The translations under genes were made by a program, and so were the position numbers. Shown here piece by piece: positions 25,601-37,569 of a stretch of DNA of 64,000 bases (within the stretch, counting starts at the first letter, position 1; every line of letters starts with the position of its first letter). The stretch lies in contig NC_084711.1 of the NCBI RefSeq assembly GCF_033807575.1, positions 8,866,001-8,930,000 on the forward strand, written 5' to 3'. Below the pieces are notes generated by a model. That model did no database searches. It had not been told where the DNA came from and saw only the letters and a list, made by a program, of their open reading frames with translations. This DNA comes from Cydia pomonella (lineage: Eukaryota > Arthropoda > Insecta > Lepidoptera > Tortricidae).

Positions 25601-28054
25601 TTTTCCTTATAAATGAGAAAATCTATATATCAATATGTAAATGTTAAGATGTCGTTCGAGTCTTCGGAAGATTTATCGTAACAAGTATGTCAATGCTACT
25701 ATGCCGCGGAAAGTTTAACGATGACGTTACGTACAATATATTGCTTATCTTATAATATTCCGTTCACATGAATGAATTTGAGATTAGTGACCGCGGCCGG
25801 CAAAACATCCCACTTTGTCGCTTGCCATAAGGACGCCTTTTCCAGTTATTCGTTTAAAGGTACAAGTAAATCTCATCCTTTGTTTAAACGATTCGTATGA
25901 TTAGAGTTATCAAAATATTCTCGATTTTCTGCGAAACGAGATAATTTTAATGTACTGACTGTTTACGCTGGTTATATTTAGCTTTCCGTGGCCTTGAAAG
26001 TGCGTTAACCTCGATTAGATAACATCTGTCACCCCGAACTCTATGATTGCTTATCATATTATTTATTTTCAAGGTTTTTACTGCATCAGTATATATCACG
26101 ATAAAAAAGATGCTAGGTTTGGATATATAGTCTTACTTTGTAAGAACTAGTACTCGTAATCATTACTATTAAGATAAAGTTTATGGAGGTACAAAAAATC
26201 ATGCCATTAAAAACATATAAGTCTTATTAATGTTTTAGTTGAAAATTCTTATGAAAAAATCTATGAGGATAGGTCGAATTTGTCTAATAATAACATTACA
26301 CAGTAACACATAACAAACATTTGTAAAATAAAACGGTTCGTTTAGTTAGAAAATAACCATTACAAATTAATAAAGGTCCAGGTTGAATTAAAAAAGTTAA
26401 AATATTTGTTCTTTATAAGCCTATTACAATACAAACTACTTAGTGAAAAAATCAAACGTGTCTAACAAACATACGGCTCGTCTGATGGTAAGTGTATTTC
26501 ATAGACGCTAAAACTCCAGAGGCGGCACATACGCGTTGCATGCCCTTTATAAATTACATTTTAAATTAAATATTAAAGTTTCCATACACTATATTATATT
26601 ATATGGAAGTCGGAGTTGCTTTTAGCTCAGTATACCGGGCGCGAGCGGCGCTTGTCGGGTGCCGGGTGCGCGCCGGTGCTTGTGCCCAGTGCGTGCGTAA
26701 TACCTAAAGATCAATGTATGGAATATAATAATAATTAGATTGTTTTCTACTATACTACTCATTATCTTTATGTAAAAATATATTTACCTAATATTATTAC
26801 TTAAATTAAAATAAAATTTATATTTTCTAAAAGTAAAAGAACACTATTATTAAAATAAAAATACTTGAATTATGTAATGTAATGTTAATTATGTCCATAT
26901 ACCTAATACATTTCCAAATCGCAACATTTCCTGTATACTGGATATGAATGATTTTTGTTCTTACTATGACTATTTATACGCATTTCGTCATATAACAATT
27001 GGTACATATACTTAATGTCATCATACAATATGACAGTCAATCCTGTAAGAGAAATTACAGTTTTTGCCATAACAGATTCACCTAGCGCTCAAATATTTCT
27101 TCTAAGTTAAAACAATGTTATTTTGGATAGTAAATAAAATAATGTTTGCTGCAGATGAACAGATAGTCCAAGTATTCAACGACCTTTTCTCCGCTGGTAT
27201 GGAAACCGTCCGGACGAGCCTACTGTGGGCCTTACTGATGATGCTCCGGAACCCGTTGGTAGAGGCCGCGGTGCGCGCTGCGCTTGCCGAAGTAGTTGAG
27301 CCAGGGCAACTGGTCACTTTGGAGCACCGTGCGAGGCTGTACTATATTGAAGCTGTGTTGTATGAAACTCTGAGGATCGTGTCAGTGGTGCCATTAGGAA
27401 CGACGCATGTTAATTCTTCGTAAGTTGCCTTGTTTTTAATCACATCTTTTTTAGTATAGGTAGTTTAGTAATATAACACATCTACAAAACAAATAACTGT
27501 GAATGTATTTACGATATATTTAACAAATATATTTGTATTAAAGATAAAATGTTACAAATAACTCAATGGGAACTGTTGTGCTAGTTCTGGTAAATCACTA
27601 AATCAAATTTCCTAAATCCGTTATCATTACGTTTTCCTTCTTGGCCAATCAAGAAGTTTTCTTACACACACTTATAATTTATGACTTACATTTGTCTTTT
27701 AGTCTTTGGAAAGTTAATGGCTACAAAATTCCTGCCGGCACCCACCTCGTGCCACTACTGAACAAAATCAACATGGACCCGGAATTCTTTCCTGACCCCA
27801 ACAACTTTGCCCCGGAGAGGTTCATAAAAGACGGTAAGGTCGAACTCCCGGACACCTTCATCCCATTCGGAGTCGGTCGCCGCGTGTGCCTCGGGGAGCA
27901 AGTGGCTAAATCAGAACTCTTCTTATTCTTTGCAAACATTATGAATTGCTTTAAGTTTTTTTTACCCCAAGGTGAACTTATGCCAGAATTGGAAGGCGTT
28001 ATGGGCATTACTCATGCTCCTTTACCTTATAAATTATGCTTTAGAAAAATATAA
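16525..28054 (+). CDS. CYP18B1: Cytochrome P450, CYP2 clan, CYP18-like (possibly CYP18B1), seven exons
   Basis: Joining 16525-16669, 17018-17245, 17585-17703, 17991-18215, 24935-25145, 27155-27419 and 27703-28054 gives an uninterrupted 514-residue protein; all introns are GT-AG and phases match. Seen: hydrophobic anchor at about residues 18-40, proline hinge PPGPWG at 47-52, C-helix WRKQR at 134-138, I-helix AGMETV at 323-328, K-helix ETLR at 380-383, PERF at 435-438, and heme loop FGVGRRVCLGE with the thiolate cysteine at 460. Length is normal for a microsomal P450. Known: CYP18A1 is an ecdysteroid 26-hydroxylase, and CYP18 and CYP306A1 (phantom) genes are neighbours in many insects; Lepidoptera also carry CYP18B1. 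The AGMET(V/I) I-helix and FIPFGVGRR heme loop fit CYP18 better than CYP306A1, as recalled, while the N-terminal half departs from CYP18A1, hence CYP18B-like. Clan and P450 identity are near certain; the subfamily name is a recollection-based guess. No neighbouring P450 is visible here. Confidence 0.88.
17018..17245 (+). CDS. P450 exon 2: proline hinge and beta-1 region
   Basis: Encodes residues 49-124 and the first base of Gly125. It completes PPGPWG at 47-52 and continues through the substrate-channel region with the RPHTPLNNLL stretch at 112-121. The acceptor is TTGCAG and the donor GTAAAT; phase 1 on both sides. Confidence 0.92.
17585..17703 (+). CDS. P450 exon 3: C-helix
   Basis: Encodes residues 125-164 and carries the heme-propionate-contacting C-helix motif WRKQR at 134-138. 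The acceptor ACAAG has a weak pyrimidine tract, but the reading frame and motif fix the boundary. The donor is GTAAGT. Confidence 0.9.
17991..18215 (+). CDS. P450 exon 4: helices D to F
   Basis: Encodes residues 165-239 in phase 0 at both ends (75 codons). It includes the CQLMMSFRF stretch typical of the helix E region of CYP2-clan enzymes. The next intron is 6,719 bp, by far the longest of the gene. Confidence 0.9.
18883..19193 (+). repeat. Acceptor-like repeat with open frame, copy 1
   Basis: A 24-bp block (18883-18906) ending TTATTGCAGAGGCCG is identical to 46748-46771. The frame opening just after the CAG reads EAGKGQFVDEFRFTNCCSCRG and stays open to 19191. The CC.C end looks like the tail of a cystine-knot ligand, but this is a guess. 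It lies inside P450 intron 4 in the same orientation. Confidence 0.4.
20197..20321. repeat. Hairpin with 49-bp arms in P450 intron 4
   Basis: The arms at 20197-20245 and 20273-20321 pair with two differences and a 27-nt loop. They begin CCCACAAGAATATTGTTG and contain GCAGGCGGGGA. Confidence 0.8.
21640..21800 (+). repeat. GC-rich degenerate tandem repeat
   Basis: CGAACGCAGGTACG occurs twice about 65 bp apart with GTGTCACGGCGTGTCACG between; an AT-rich background surrounds it. Confidence 0.5.
22320..22415 (-). repeat. ACCGACTTCAAAC repeat, end fragment, reversed
   Basis: GTAAACCGACTTCAAAAAGG through TTTGAAGTCGGTG is the inverse of the first ~90 bp of the copy at 22955, about 540 bp upstream of it. 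Confidence 0.55.
22955..23847 (+). repeat. ACCGACTTCAAAC repeat, copy 2, in P450 intron 4
   Basis: It shows the same order of blocks as copy 1 with a shorter C-rich core (about 23190-23380) and ends in GAAGTCGGTTAA, an inverted form of its start. It contains a 15-bp perfect stem of CATCTCGCTCGCACT near 23434. Confidence 0.65.
24935..25145 (+). CDS. P450 exon 5: helices F-G to H
   Basis: Encodes residues 240-309 and the first base of Asp310. It begins HLPGKK, follows a TTTCAG acceptor and ends at a GTGGGT donor. The charged GH segment with an EFHVRKV run is as expected for the family. Confidence 0.9.
25146..27154 (+). other. P450 intron 5
   Basis: It is AT-rich with a short GC-rich patch at about 26630-26700. 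I see no gene or well-defined repeat in it. Confidence 0.8.
27155..27419 (+). CDS. P450 exon 6: I-helix and K-helix
   Basis: Encodes residues 310-397 and two bases of Ser398. It carries the oxygen-activation motif AGMET at 323-327, with Val in the position often Thr or Ser, and the ETLR motif at 380-383. The acceptor is CTGCAG and the donor GTAAGT. Confidence 0.94.
27703..28054 (+). CDS. P450 exon 7: heme-binding domain and stop
   Basis: Encodes residues 398-514 and the TAA stop. It carries PERF at 435-438 and the heme loop FGVGRRVCLGE with Cys460. Spliced to exon 6 the join reads VNSSLWKVNGYKIPAG. The acceptor is TCTTTTAG. Confidence 0.95.
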
Positions 28055-28417
28055 TATTTTATTTTTAATCAATATCATCAATGGATTGATTCAAGTATAA
28101 TAGCGATTCCTGTTGGAACCAAAGTTGACATTACTATTGTTTTCTATCGTAGTGCATGTGATCAAAAACTATGTAAAATGAAGCATCAATTGAAATACTA
28201 TAGTATTACACGTAGTTTATAGTAGCACACGTTATGTTCATATCATACTAACCTACTCTGAAGAACCTACCTACGTTTTATTTTATGTGTTGTATAATGC
28301 GGTTGTACAATAAGCATCTATCGAATCAGTTCTACAAATACGAGCGCAAACTCTTATTAGAGACTGGATTAAATTTTGAATTTGAAGCTAGTACGTATTG
28401 GGATCAGAAATATATAT

Positions 28418-28423
28418 AATAAA
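28418..28423 (+). terminator. Candidate poly(A) signal of the P450
   Basis: This is an AATAAA about 360 nt after the stop codon, followed within 40 nt by a T/G-rich stretch. No earlier AATAAA was seen after the stop. Confidence 0.4.
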
Positions 28424-30127
28424 GGTAGGTACATAGTATGTACTATATATGTTGTGATTGTATTATACAGTATATTATGCAAAAAATATATACATTTTTA
28501 ATATATTAATCATAAAATAGTAAAATATATCAAAAATTAAATAGGGTAGGTAGGTAATTTTGTCTATAAATAGGAAATTCCCACGTGTAGGAAATGTGAA
28601 ATGACCAACAACCATGGCAAATTATGCTGATATAACTGTTATACCTAGAACCTATACGTATTTTTCCTGTTGTGTATTTTATTATTATTCTGATCTTCAT
28701 GAACTACCACCTAATATAAATGTTTTAATGTTTCATGTTAATGTGCTCTACGAGTCTATCCAGCCATACATGTAAGAGACAGAATGTGACCTTCTAGTTT
28801 CCCATTTACACTGGCCCTCTTTCTATTTATTTCTCATACGTATTACGAGTACCTAATATTTGCGCCAAATACCAGAAATCTATGACTGGACTTGGTTATC
28901 ATCATCAGCTCTATGTATGTTATACCATTGTTACGGAACCAAATAATGATTTTATGTAGATTTTGTGTGAGTTACGAACTACTTGGCGACTATTAGATAC
29001 TGTTATAACCAATTAAATTAAAATTAGAAATTATTTATATTTGTATTTTTTTATAAGTAGACACACTACTATAAACTATGAACGAAATAAATGTCTTATA
29101 CAAAGGAAAAAGAAAACTAGGAAGAAAGAAGGAAGCTGGAAGCCTTAGTAAGTTTTCGTTTGTATTTGACATTTATAAATATAAATATGTATTTAACATA
29201 AAAATGCAAAAAATCGTTTGTTTTTTTGTTCCATCCGGAACACGGATACAATTTACTTAAAATATGAGCAGAAAAAAATATCGTTGATGAACTTGATATT
29301 TTTCTCCACACATTTATTTTTAACATCACACTAAGTACTTCTTTAAATAAGATGCTGGTTTAAAACTTGAGATCATGTGTGGAACTTGTGTTAACGTAAT
29401 GATTAAGACGTATTTTGTTTCAAAGATCACGGGCATGACTTTACAGATAATAATATTGTTTTAATTAAATTAGTATTAAAATGTCATTAAATGTTATCAA
29501 TACTATGTTTTATCAAGATAATTATCTTTTATGGTATTATAATCTTAAGTAAATTGCATTGCTGCTTAACTTGTTCATTATTTAAAAATTACAGAAATAA
29601 ATTATTCGTTAAGAAAACGACATTAACAATACGTATTTTAGTCAATCAATACAATCACTGATTGACTTTTATTTTACATTATTTAGTATTTTAAGTACTA
29701 GACGTAATTATTATGTTTATATAACGTTTTATTAACGTAGAGCCTAATTAAAACGAAATTAAATTGAAAATTAATATATAACATTCATAACATTACTATG
29801 TATATAACATTTCACGAAAGTATTGACTCTAGCTCTCATTATTGATGTGATTAAAGAATAGTAATTTTATTATTCCACTTGCTTTTTTGAAGTGTCAGAA
29901 CTAACCTAAACCTTACCTAACAGTTCATTGAAAAACCTGTTTATGTAAAGGTATTCCTATTTCTATTATAAGATTCATGTGTATTTTTTTATAATTAGTT
30001 TTAAAATACATCAGAATTGCTAGAGTTTGGTTTTTATTTTGTACATGTATATTCACCAATCTAAATAATGAAAATATCCTCATCAAGTGTCAACTTTTAA
30101 CCATCTCATTTAACTTAAAAATATAAT
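28424..30127. other. Intergenic after the P450
   Basis: Very AT-rich; short open frames only, none recognised. Confidence 0.55.
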
Positions 30128-30600
30128 TATTTGATGTTCCTTGGAGCTTGGGACGGATGTTAGTGTGGGATGCTACCTGCGTAGACACACTAGCACCATC
30201 CCACCTCCAACGGACTAATGTAAAAGCAGGCGCAGCGGCGAAAAGCGCCGAAAATTTTAAACGTAATAAATATGTTTTGGTAGAGAGTACCATTTTGTAC
30301 CATTTGGCGTTGAAACTCTAAGTCCATGGGGACCCAGCGCGCACAAGTTTTTTGGAGAAATCGTGCAACGCCTGGTTGACGTAACTGGTGACCGAAGAGC
30401 TGGCGGCTTCGCAAAACGTATTAGTATTGCGATACAACGAGGAAATGCCGCCAGCATCCTTGGTACAATGCCTCAAAGGCCTATTTTACATATAAGCTAG
30501 TTATAGTAATCCTCTGTATATATCCATTATCATTATGTATATTGTTTATGTAAATAAATAATTCCTATAACAAGTTTACACTAAAAAATATATTTGATGT
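30128..30600 (+). mobile_element. 5'-truncated non-LTR insertion with 10-bp target duplication
   Basis: TATTTGATGT occurs at 30128-30137 and 30591-30600, bounding a 453-bp insert that ends in an A-rich tail. It is the same family as 49900-50655, in the opposite orientation and more decayed. Confidence 0.75.
30138..30496 (+). pseudogene. Decayed copy of the same RPD/CCHC retrotransposon C-terminus
   Basis: In one frame 30138 onward reads PWSLGRMLVWDATCVDTLAPSH and continues to KYVLVESTILYH near 30300. A frameshift there moves the reading to VPFGVETLSPWGPSAHKF and on to ISIAIQRGNAASILGT. It matches the minus-strand copy at 50038-50652 along its length. The zinc knuckle and the RPD are cut off by the 5' truncation. 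Confidence 0.75.
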
Positions 30601-31926
30601 CATAATATAGTTTTGAAAGTAGACGACAACTCAACCTAACTAATAATAAAATATGCAACATCCCTATTATAATTTATTGGCATTTATAGCAAGGTCCTAA
30701 ATGTACCATATAAATAAAATAATGTGTTTACAACTAATTTGTTGCGCAATCTTCTCTAAAAGATTAGCTAGAAAACCCAGATGACCGCGTCGGTAAATGC
30801 CGATATGTAAACATTTACGATAACATAAATGTCCCAGCGGTTAATATGACATAAATTGCCTCTTTCAATCATAATTAGTATTACTGGATGCAACTAAAAA
30901 TATATTGCGACTGCAGAAACGATGCTGATGCAGCGTGGCAGGAAATGGGCGATATCAGTGTCAATTTAGAAGGAAGCGTATTCTGATTATAATAATAGAT
31001 TATCAATTTGATCTGGATTTGTTATAGATATGATCTGTCAGTGTCAGAAGTGATATTTCTAGTTGAAAAAACTCTCACGGGTTAACCTGTTACAATTACA
31101 AACATAATACGCCTGTTGGTTCTATTTGGTCTATTTCCGCAATGCGGTTTAATACAGCACCATCTGGATCGCAATTCAATGCTATTCGCAACGAAAGTTT
31201 TTTGTGCACCAGTTCGTACCGGTACCCACGACTACTTTGTTCCGATTATATCATACCCATGGTTCTTCAAAGCATGAATTGATTAATTCTAGTCGTCCCC
31301 TTTATGACGTGAACCTTGAAAATTTAAAGGATTCTAAAGCACAAAGGACTATTGAATGTTATTTTTATCAACGTGACCTGACGTGCAAGTTCAAGGCTTT
31401 AGGCGTCGGTTCCAACGGGAGCTAGTCATTTTGGTTTATTTTTAATAATTTAAATCGATCGATTTGATCCGAAAAGAAATTGGCGACAATCTCCAATTTA
31501 TTCACCAATTTTAGATTTATGGTGATATTTGAGTGTTCTAAATAAAAAAATGCCCCCAAAAGCGAATACTAGCGTCAGAAATTGGTATTCTTGTGCCCGT
31601 ACCTCCATTTTATCCTTAATATCGATAATAATCGAGGGTTGAAATCGGAGAGTCAAATTGGCGTTTGCATCCGCACAATCTGATTTGATGTGACAATTTA
31701 ATCAGATTGGAGAAAAGTTGTTACCGTCTGAACTAGCCTTAAAGGACGCACTTATGCGGCAGAAGGAGATGGATGTATGGATGTTGGCATCATGTGTTGC
31801 CTGTTAAAGCTCTGTGGCGTCCTTAATAAATTTCTACAATTTGAAGTACCACTATAATGGACTGATGGGTGATAATACTCGTATGCCTATTTTTTCATTA
31901 AACCCTTATTAAATTAAATTAAATAT

Positions 31927-32148
31927 TATAGGACATTATTACACAAATTGACTAAGTCCCACAGTAAGCTCAATAAGGCTTGTGTTGAGGGTACTTAGAC
32001 AACGATATATATAATATATAAATATTTATAAATACTTAAATACATAGAAAATACCCATGTTCATCACACGAATAAATGCCCTTACCAGTATTTGAACCCG
32101 GAACCATCGGCTTCATAGGCAGGGTCACTACCCACTAGGCCAGACCGG
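31927..32148 (-). repeat. tRNA-derived SINE, copy 2
   Basis: Nearly identical to copy 1 over the tail and head, with a short internal deletion around the CATGACTCAGGAAC region. Its B box is GGTTCAAATAC. Confidence 0.75.
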
Positions 32149-32149
32149 T

Positions 32150-35100
32150 CGTCAAGACAGCGAAGTCTTATAGGCACAAACTATATGTGAAAAAATAAAT
32201 CATTACCACACAAACTGTTAACTCTGTTTTTTTGACAGGAGTATAATATTATAACAGTTACAAAATATCGTGTAGATGACATAATAAAGACGTGCCCAAA
32301 AATGCTAACGAAACCAGCACCTTATTTTGCCACGTGTAAGTTATCCGAGCCAAAAACCAAGGTCGCGGGGATGGATTATCGCTAAATGAATGCCACGGGA
32401 GCTGCTCACGCGCATGCCGAGGGTTACCCCCGGCACTATTGTTGTAATATGTATAATATTTTATTAAAAACTTATTGACAAATTATTGCGAGCCATACTG
32501 AGACGAAATCCTGACTTATGGCCAGCAGTTGAATACAACAAATTATATACTTCCTCTTTAAACTTAGTTGATTTTATACAGAGAAATTAATAGAAACGAA
32601 TTTGGGAATCAAGGTCTTATGATCTTATGGTGATTAAATAAATATACTAAACAATGAACCTTATATGCAGGCCAAAACCGTACACTGAAACTGAACAGCG
32701 CAAGCTCTTTTTACTGCACACCGCGTCAACATTGGTCTGACATTCATCGCACAAGCTTAACTGGTCAAATAGTTGTACGAGTTTTCGTCTTAAGGAAATC
32801 TCCTCATACACGGTGTTTTTATTGAATTCCGTCAATACAATAGTGAATTTTCGTTTTGTATATTTTTTTATACAAAATAATTAAATGCCGCATATTAAAA
32901 GCTAAATAAACAATTGAAATATCATTTGGACCATCGATCGTTTTTAATGAATTTAAGTTTAATAAGAATGCAGATTCAAGCGCGTTTAAAACTTATTGAT
33001 AAGTTATTATTCTTATTAATTATTAATAACGTTTTACCATACCTCCCATACAACGTATTATTTATTAAGTAATTAAATGAACACTAAGCTTACTTTTTAC
33101 CTGTCTATGACGTAAAATTTTAAGGCATGTTTCCCCAAGTGCTATAGCGAATGTCTTCAAGTTGCATGCGTTGCCATGGTAATGTGGATAGTAATTTGTT
33201 CCTAGGCCACGCCCCCTGGCAGTGAATGCGTTAAGAGATATTGAAGATACAGGTTGTGAAATTTGGAAAACCCTTATAGAATTATAATTCCAATGATTGA
33301 TTGATTAGTTTATAAATTGACAACCCTATATCTCCGTCTATTGATCCGTTGGCCCTAGTGCAGACTATTTATATCTATGTTTTTTTGGATTTTAGTATGA
33401 ATACGAAACGTCGTTTCGTAATTTTACCTTTTGTATTGTTACGTAATCACTCGTTTCGGATCATTATGAGAATTATATACATATATAAATAAATCTCAAA
33501 GTTTTATGACATCAATAATTTTTGTTCTTACTCATTAACCCTGTTTGTTTCATTTTTTTTATTACTTATACTTAGGTACTTACATTGTAATTGATATCCT
33601 TATACCACTTACTCGTAGATGATTGCATTCCATAAATTTCCTATGCCGTGAAGAATAAACTTTTGTTTAGAACTTAGCTTCTATATTTTAAAGTAAGCAT
33701 TAACATAAATCATGAAAGAACTTTACACAAATTCTAAGGCTGCTAATTAAAAAAAATGGTTTATACGAAATATTCTTAAAGAAATTTAATATCACATTAT
33801 GTTAAATAACAACTAGACTTCATGATGAAATGCTCATCCGACTGCGTATTTGGGTCGAGGCCTGAATATGTTGCTTATACATTTCGGGTTTTGAACTTAA
33901 TTTGCAATCTCATTAGAGATCCGTACTAAGGACGATGTATTTAGTTTTTAGTTAGTCTGCGATAACTAATGTGCGCTTTATTTTGGTTAAAATTGAAGAA
34001 ATTTTACACTAATCTCTTTTTAAACTTTAGATGTACATATTTGCAGTATTTATTTTGATGTACATATTTGCAGTATTTATTTTATACTATCGCCTTATTG
34101 CCATGCCTACTAAGCTCATATCTTAGCAAAGCCTGCATACCTACGTGTGAAAGTGATGTGTACCTAACACATCACTTTTAACGATTTCGATGCCTAATTG
34201 ATATTAGTTCGCCTAAATTAAGTAACTACTAGGAAATAGTAGCCGATAATCATCTCAATTAAGCACTGAACCCTCACCTCGCGAGCCGCCCACACTTCGC
34301 GTTCTCATGCCGCGCCAAATGACGTCGTACCGGCGACTGTAAACGTCAAACTATTGCGAAAGCGTGCGAAATTTTTTACCCGAGAGCCAGAGTGACGCAA
34401 GTCCATTTTTTTTCTACACGCGATTGTATTACTAATTGCTGGAAACGTATATCTTAGAATGGTGTAAATTTTCCCGTAGGTTTGGGTCACTTGGGCTTTT
34501 GGTTAAAGAATTAAATGATGGTAGTGACCTTACGCACCGTGGCGTAACGCGGGCCGCCCCACGTGCCGTTACACAACTTAAATAAGCTAAAGACTTTTTG
34601 CTATTAGGTATAATGGTATTAAAAATTGATTTAGGGTATAAAAAAGTTCAACGTTGGACCTTAATAACTTGTGATAAAATAATAAAGGAATTTATATGTA
34701 TAATATTCTTATCCTATACGTATAGCAAAGTTGTTGTATTCAAAGCGCGGATCAGAGTAAATATAATATTAAAATATATAATAATCTTTTAAGCACTAAA
34801 AGCTTATATTGGTTTACTAAGAAATATATCTTTTCTAAGAATACAGTTAGACATACAGATACCCTAGCCATTGGAAGCTGAAATTTTCATTGTATGCATG
34901 CATACATTAAGGTAACTAGTATACCTTATTTCATTTATGTAATTTATTGTGCTGCGCTGTAACATAACATAGGTTGTAAGTTGATACTAACAAATATGGA
35001 CTGTATTATTTGTTTGAGAATATATTTTATAACAACTGATGTAGCGGGTATGAAGAATTTAAGAAATTACGATTTTTACTTTGGAGCAGCCTGTATGTGA

Positions 35101-36436
35101 TAGCTCCTGAGGTAATAAATCCTAATAGAATGGTATGAAAAGTTCTTCGACCTTTTTAATTATCTTTTTCTAAGACACTAATAAGATTCTTATTTCTGAT
35201 TGCCGAATATTTTTGAATGAATTGTCGAAAACACTGCCCGATTCGAACCATAAGATACGTCAAATATTAGGTCTAGAAACGATATGGATCGGATATGTCA
35301 GTGTCAAAAGTGAGTTTTTTTTTGAAGAGTGCCAATTATTAACACAGTATGTTTCTTTTTGCTGTCCATTATTGGAAATAACCTTTGTTTGAAAATTTAT
35401 TTTGTTACTTTTGTTCTAATTTGAAAAATATTAACGTTAGATCATTCCTGAAAAGTAACACTATGTGGGATTTCAGGGTTTGTCCAATGGCTAAGCACAC
35501 ACTGTATAATAAACACGAAATAAGCCTCAATTAGTTATTTTATATAGTATTTAATAAGTGGTGAACGGTGTTGGTCACACATACTGTAAACAGTGTATAA
35601 AATACTTTATATTTAAGCCTTTCTTGTAGTGACTGTTTGTTTACCTAAAAAAATTAAAAAAAAAAATTAGCTATTACTGTTTGTCTTAATTGTCATTTTG
35701 ACTCCTGTACTTGTAAGAAGGGGACACATTAGTAACTAATTGATGCTTGTTAAGTTTTATCAATAAAGGCTAAAGTATACATGTCAAATCGATTTCTCCC
35801 GTTCAGCGTCACTACCCAGTTATCGGCTCTATTGAGATGTTACAAAACTGAAACGTTACGTAAACTACCGCCTTGTCCCAGTACATGCTGCCAATCTAGT
35901 TCAACGAGCAAGGTCAACTTGTTATTGACTTCACTTACACATAGGGTTACCAGACTGGCTAGCGTGATCGCTTTTATGACCGACTTAACGCATTTATTTC
36001 CAGCACTCACTTATTATATAAAAGACATACCTAATTATTGAATAATGCATATAGATAGCGTGTATGATCTGGTAATTAAGTATCTCCACTTTTTTGTACA
36101 AAATATTTTTAATATAACATTTGCATGCCCATTAGCTGGCTGAATACAATGTTCTTTTAAATGTATTTGACAACATCCACTTGACTGTATTCTAGCGAAT
36201 AAATGATTTGATATTTTATTTATATCTATATAAACAGTATCCCTACATTCGCATATACCCGAGATTTCACAAAACTCCAAAGAAATAATTTACACGGCGT
36301 TAAATCCCATGATTTTGGTTGCCAGTTGACTTCTGGATTTCGTTAGATGATTCGGTCCAAAGGTCGTTGCTGCAATAAATCAATGAATGTTCACAATGAT
36401 GACACGTCCTTCTTTTGTGTAACGCTCCATTTTTAC
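32150..36436. other. Intergenic, nothing recognised
   Basis: AT-rich with GC-richer patches at 34270-34345 and 34530-34570, a direct repeat of ATGTACATATTTGCAGTATT at 34031-34080, and a 12-bp perfect stem (AAAGTGATGTGT) near 34149. The open frame at 35781-36041 shows no domain. Confidence 0.5.
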
Positions 36437-36438
36437 TA

Positions 36439-36711
36439 ATCGGAACTATGGAGGGTAGAGGTAAGGAGAAGAATCTCTTATAGGAGAACTGTTGCTAAAG
36501 TGGCCAAGCGCTAGGGTAGCACGGAACATAACTTGAACTTAGACGTTATTGACGGAGTGAAATGTACTGTCAACGATTTCAATTTTTATCAACGTCAATA
36601 ATTTGTTCGCGATGCATTGTGGCGCCACCTTTTTAAGGTTTTTTGATGGTCATTTTTCATAGACAGATTGTTCTCCTTATTCTCTTTACCTCTACCCTCC
36701 ATAATCGGAAC
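36439..36711. mobile_element. hAT-like MITE, copy 1, with 8-bp target duplication
   Basis: The element at 36447-36703 (257 bp) has 18-bp perfect terminal inverted repeats, TATGGAGGGTAGAGGTAA, and is flanked by ATCGGAAC at 36439-36446 and 36704-36711. It has no coding capacity. An 8-bp duplication is the hallmark of the hAT superfamily. The interior is homologous to copy 2. Confidence 0.88.
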
Positions 36712-37239
36712 AATTAAAGGTGACATTTGTCAAATTTCAAAGTTGCCACATACACGATAAAAATAAAACACAAAATTTATATAGTGCACTCTATCTGACA
36801 AAATTTAAAGAATGCAGTCTTATTGATAAAACCTTTTAGTACCTAACGAAAACGTAACAGAGCCCTCTATGCGTCGATGTTATTCATGAATATTTAACTG
36901 ATGTCATTTCCAGAAAAATTATGTAAGCAAACAAATGTTCAAACACCAGGAAATATTCGCGTATATAGTGAGTTGGTAACCCTACTTACACACAACATGT
37001 TCTAGGTGACGTTTTACGAGGACATCAATAAAGATTACAGTATCATTGCTGAAAGTTCAATGAGAACCACCGCGGTTATTAAAACAAATATTTATCGCTT
37101 CAGTGTCATACAAAATAGGATAGGTTCGTTAGGGTTCGGTAGAAAATGAGAACAATCTGAAAAAATGCAATAAGGAGATTGTAATTTACTATTTTGTAAA
37201 ACGACCGAAAATCGATATGCAAAATTAAGAATTTAAGGT

Positions 37240-37566
37240 GCTGTAAGTTCAGAGAGCGGAGTTATTAAAAACTCGTACCGGTTTTTTAGATTACATACGG
37301 TTGCCGAAAAAGTAATTAGCAATCATTAGGATTTTCTCTAGTGACTTCATCGATTCGAATCCTGTTTTAGACTTTCGCTCGAGAGAAATAAAATCACGAT
37401 CATTGGTCGAAAACGCACTTTAAAAGCCAAAAATCAAAAATTCTTCGATTACTTTTTTTGTTAAAATTTACAACAAATTTAAAATCAAAAACAAATTCCA
37501 CGGTCCCAAGCTCGCACATCCATCTCGCTCACGCTTACGCTCAGTGAGAGTGAGAGAAGAACACGA
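37240..37566 (+). repeat. Inverted-pair repeat, + copy
   Basis: It runs from AAGGTGCTGTAAGTTC through GGTTGCCGAAAAAGTAATTAGC to CTCACGCTTACGCTCAGTG. The reverse complement of 43305-43803 shows the same blocks in order. Confidence 0.6.
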
Positions 37567-37569
37567 ACC

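Noticed and set aside
16525..28054. Assigning the P450 to CYP306A1 (phantom)
   Set aside because: Gene neighbourhood in insects made this attractive, but the AGMETV I-helix and FIPFGVGRR heme loop fit what I recall of CYP18 better than CYP306A1.
35781..36041. An 86-codon frame as a gene
   Set aside because: Ser/Thr/Leu-rich with no domain, splice context or homologue that I recognise.
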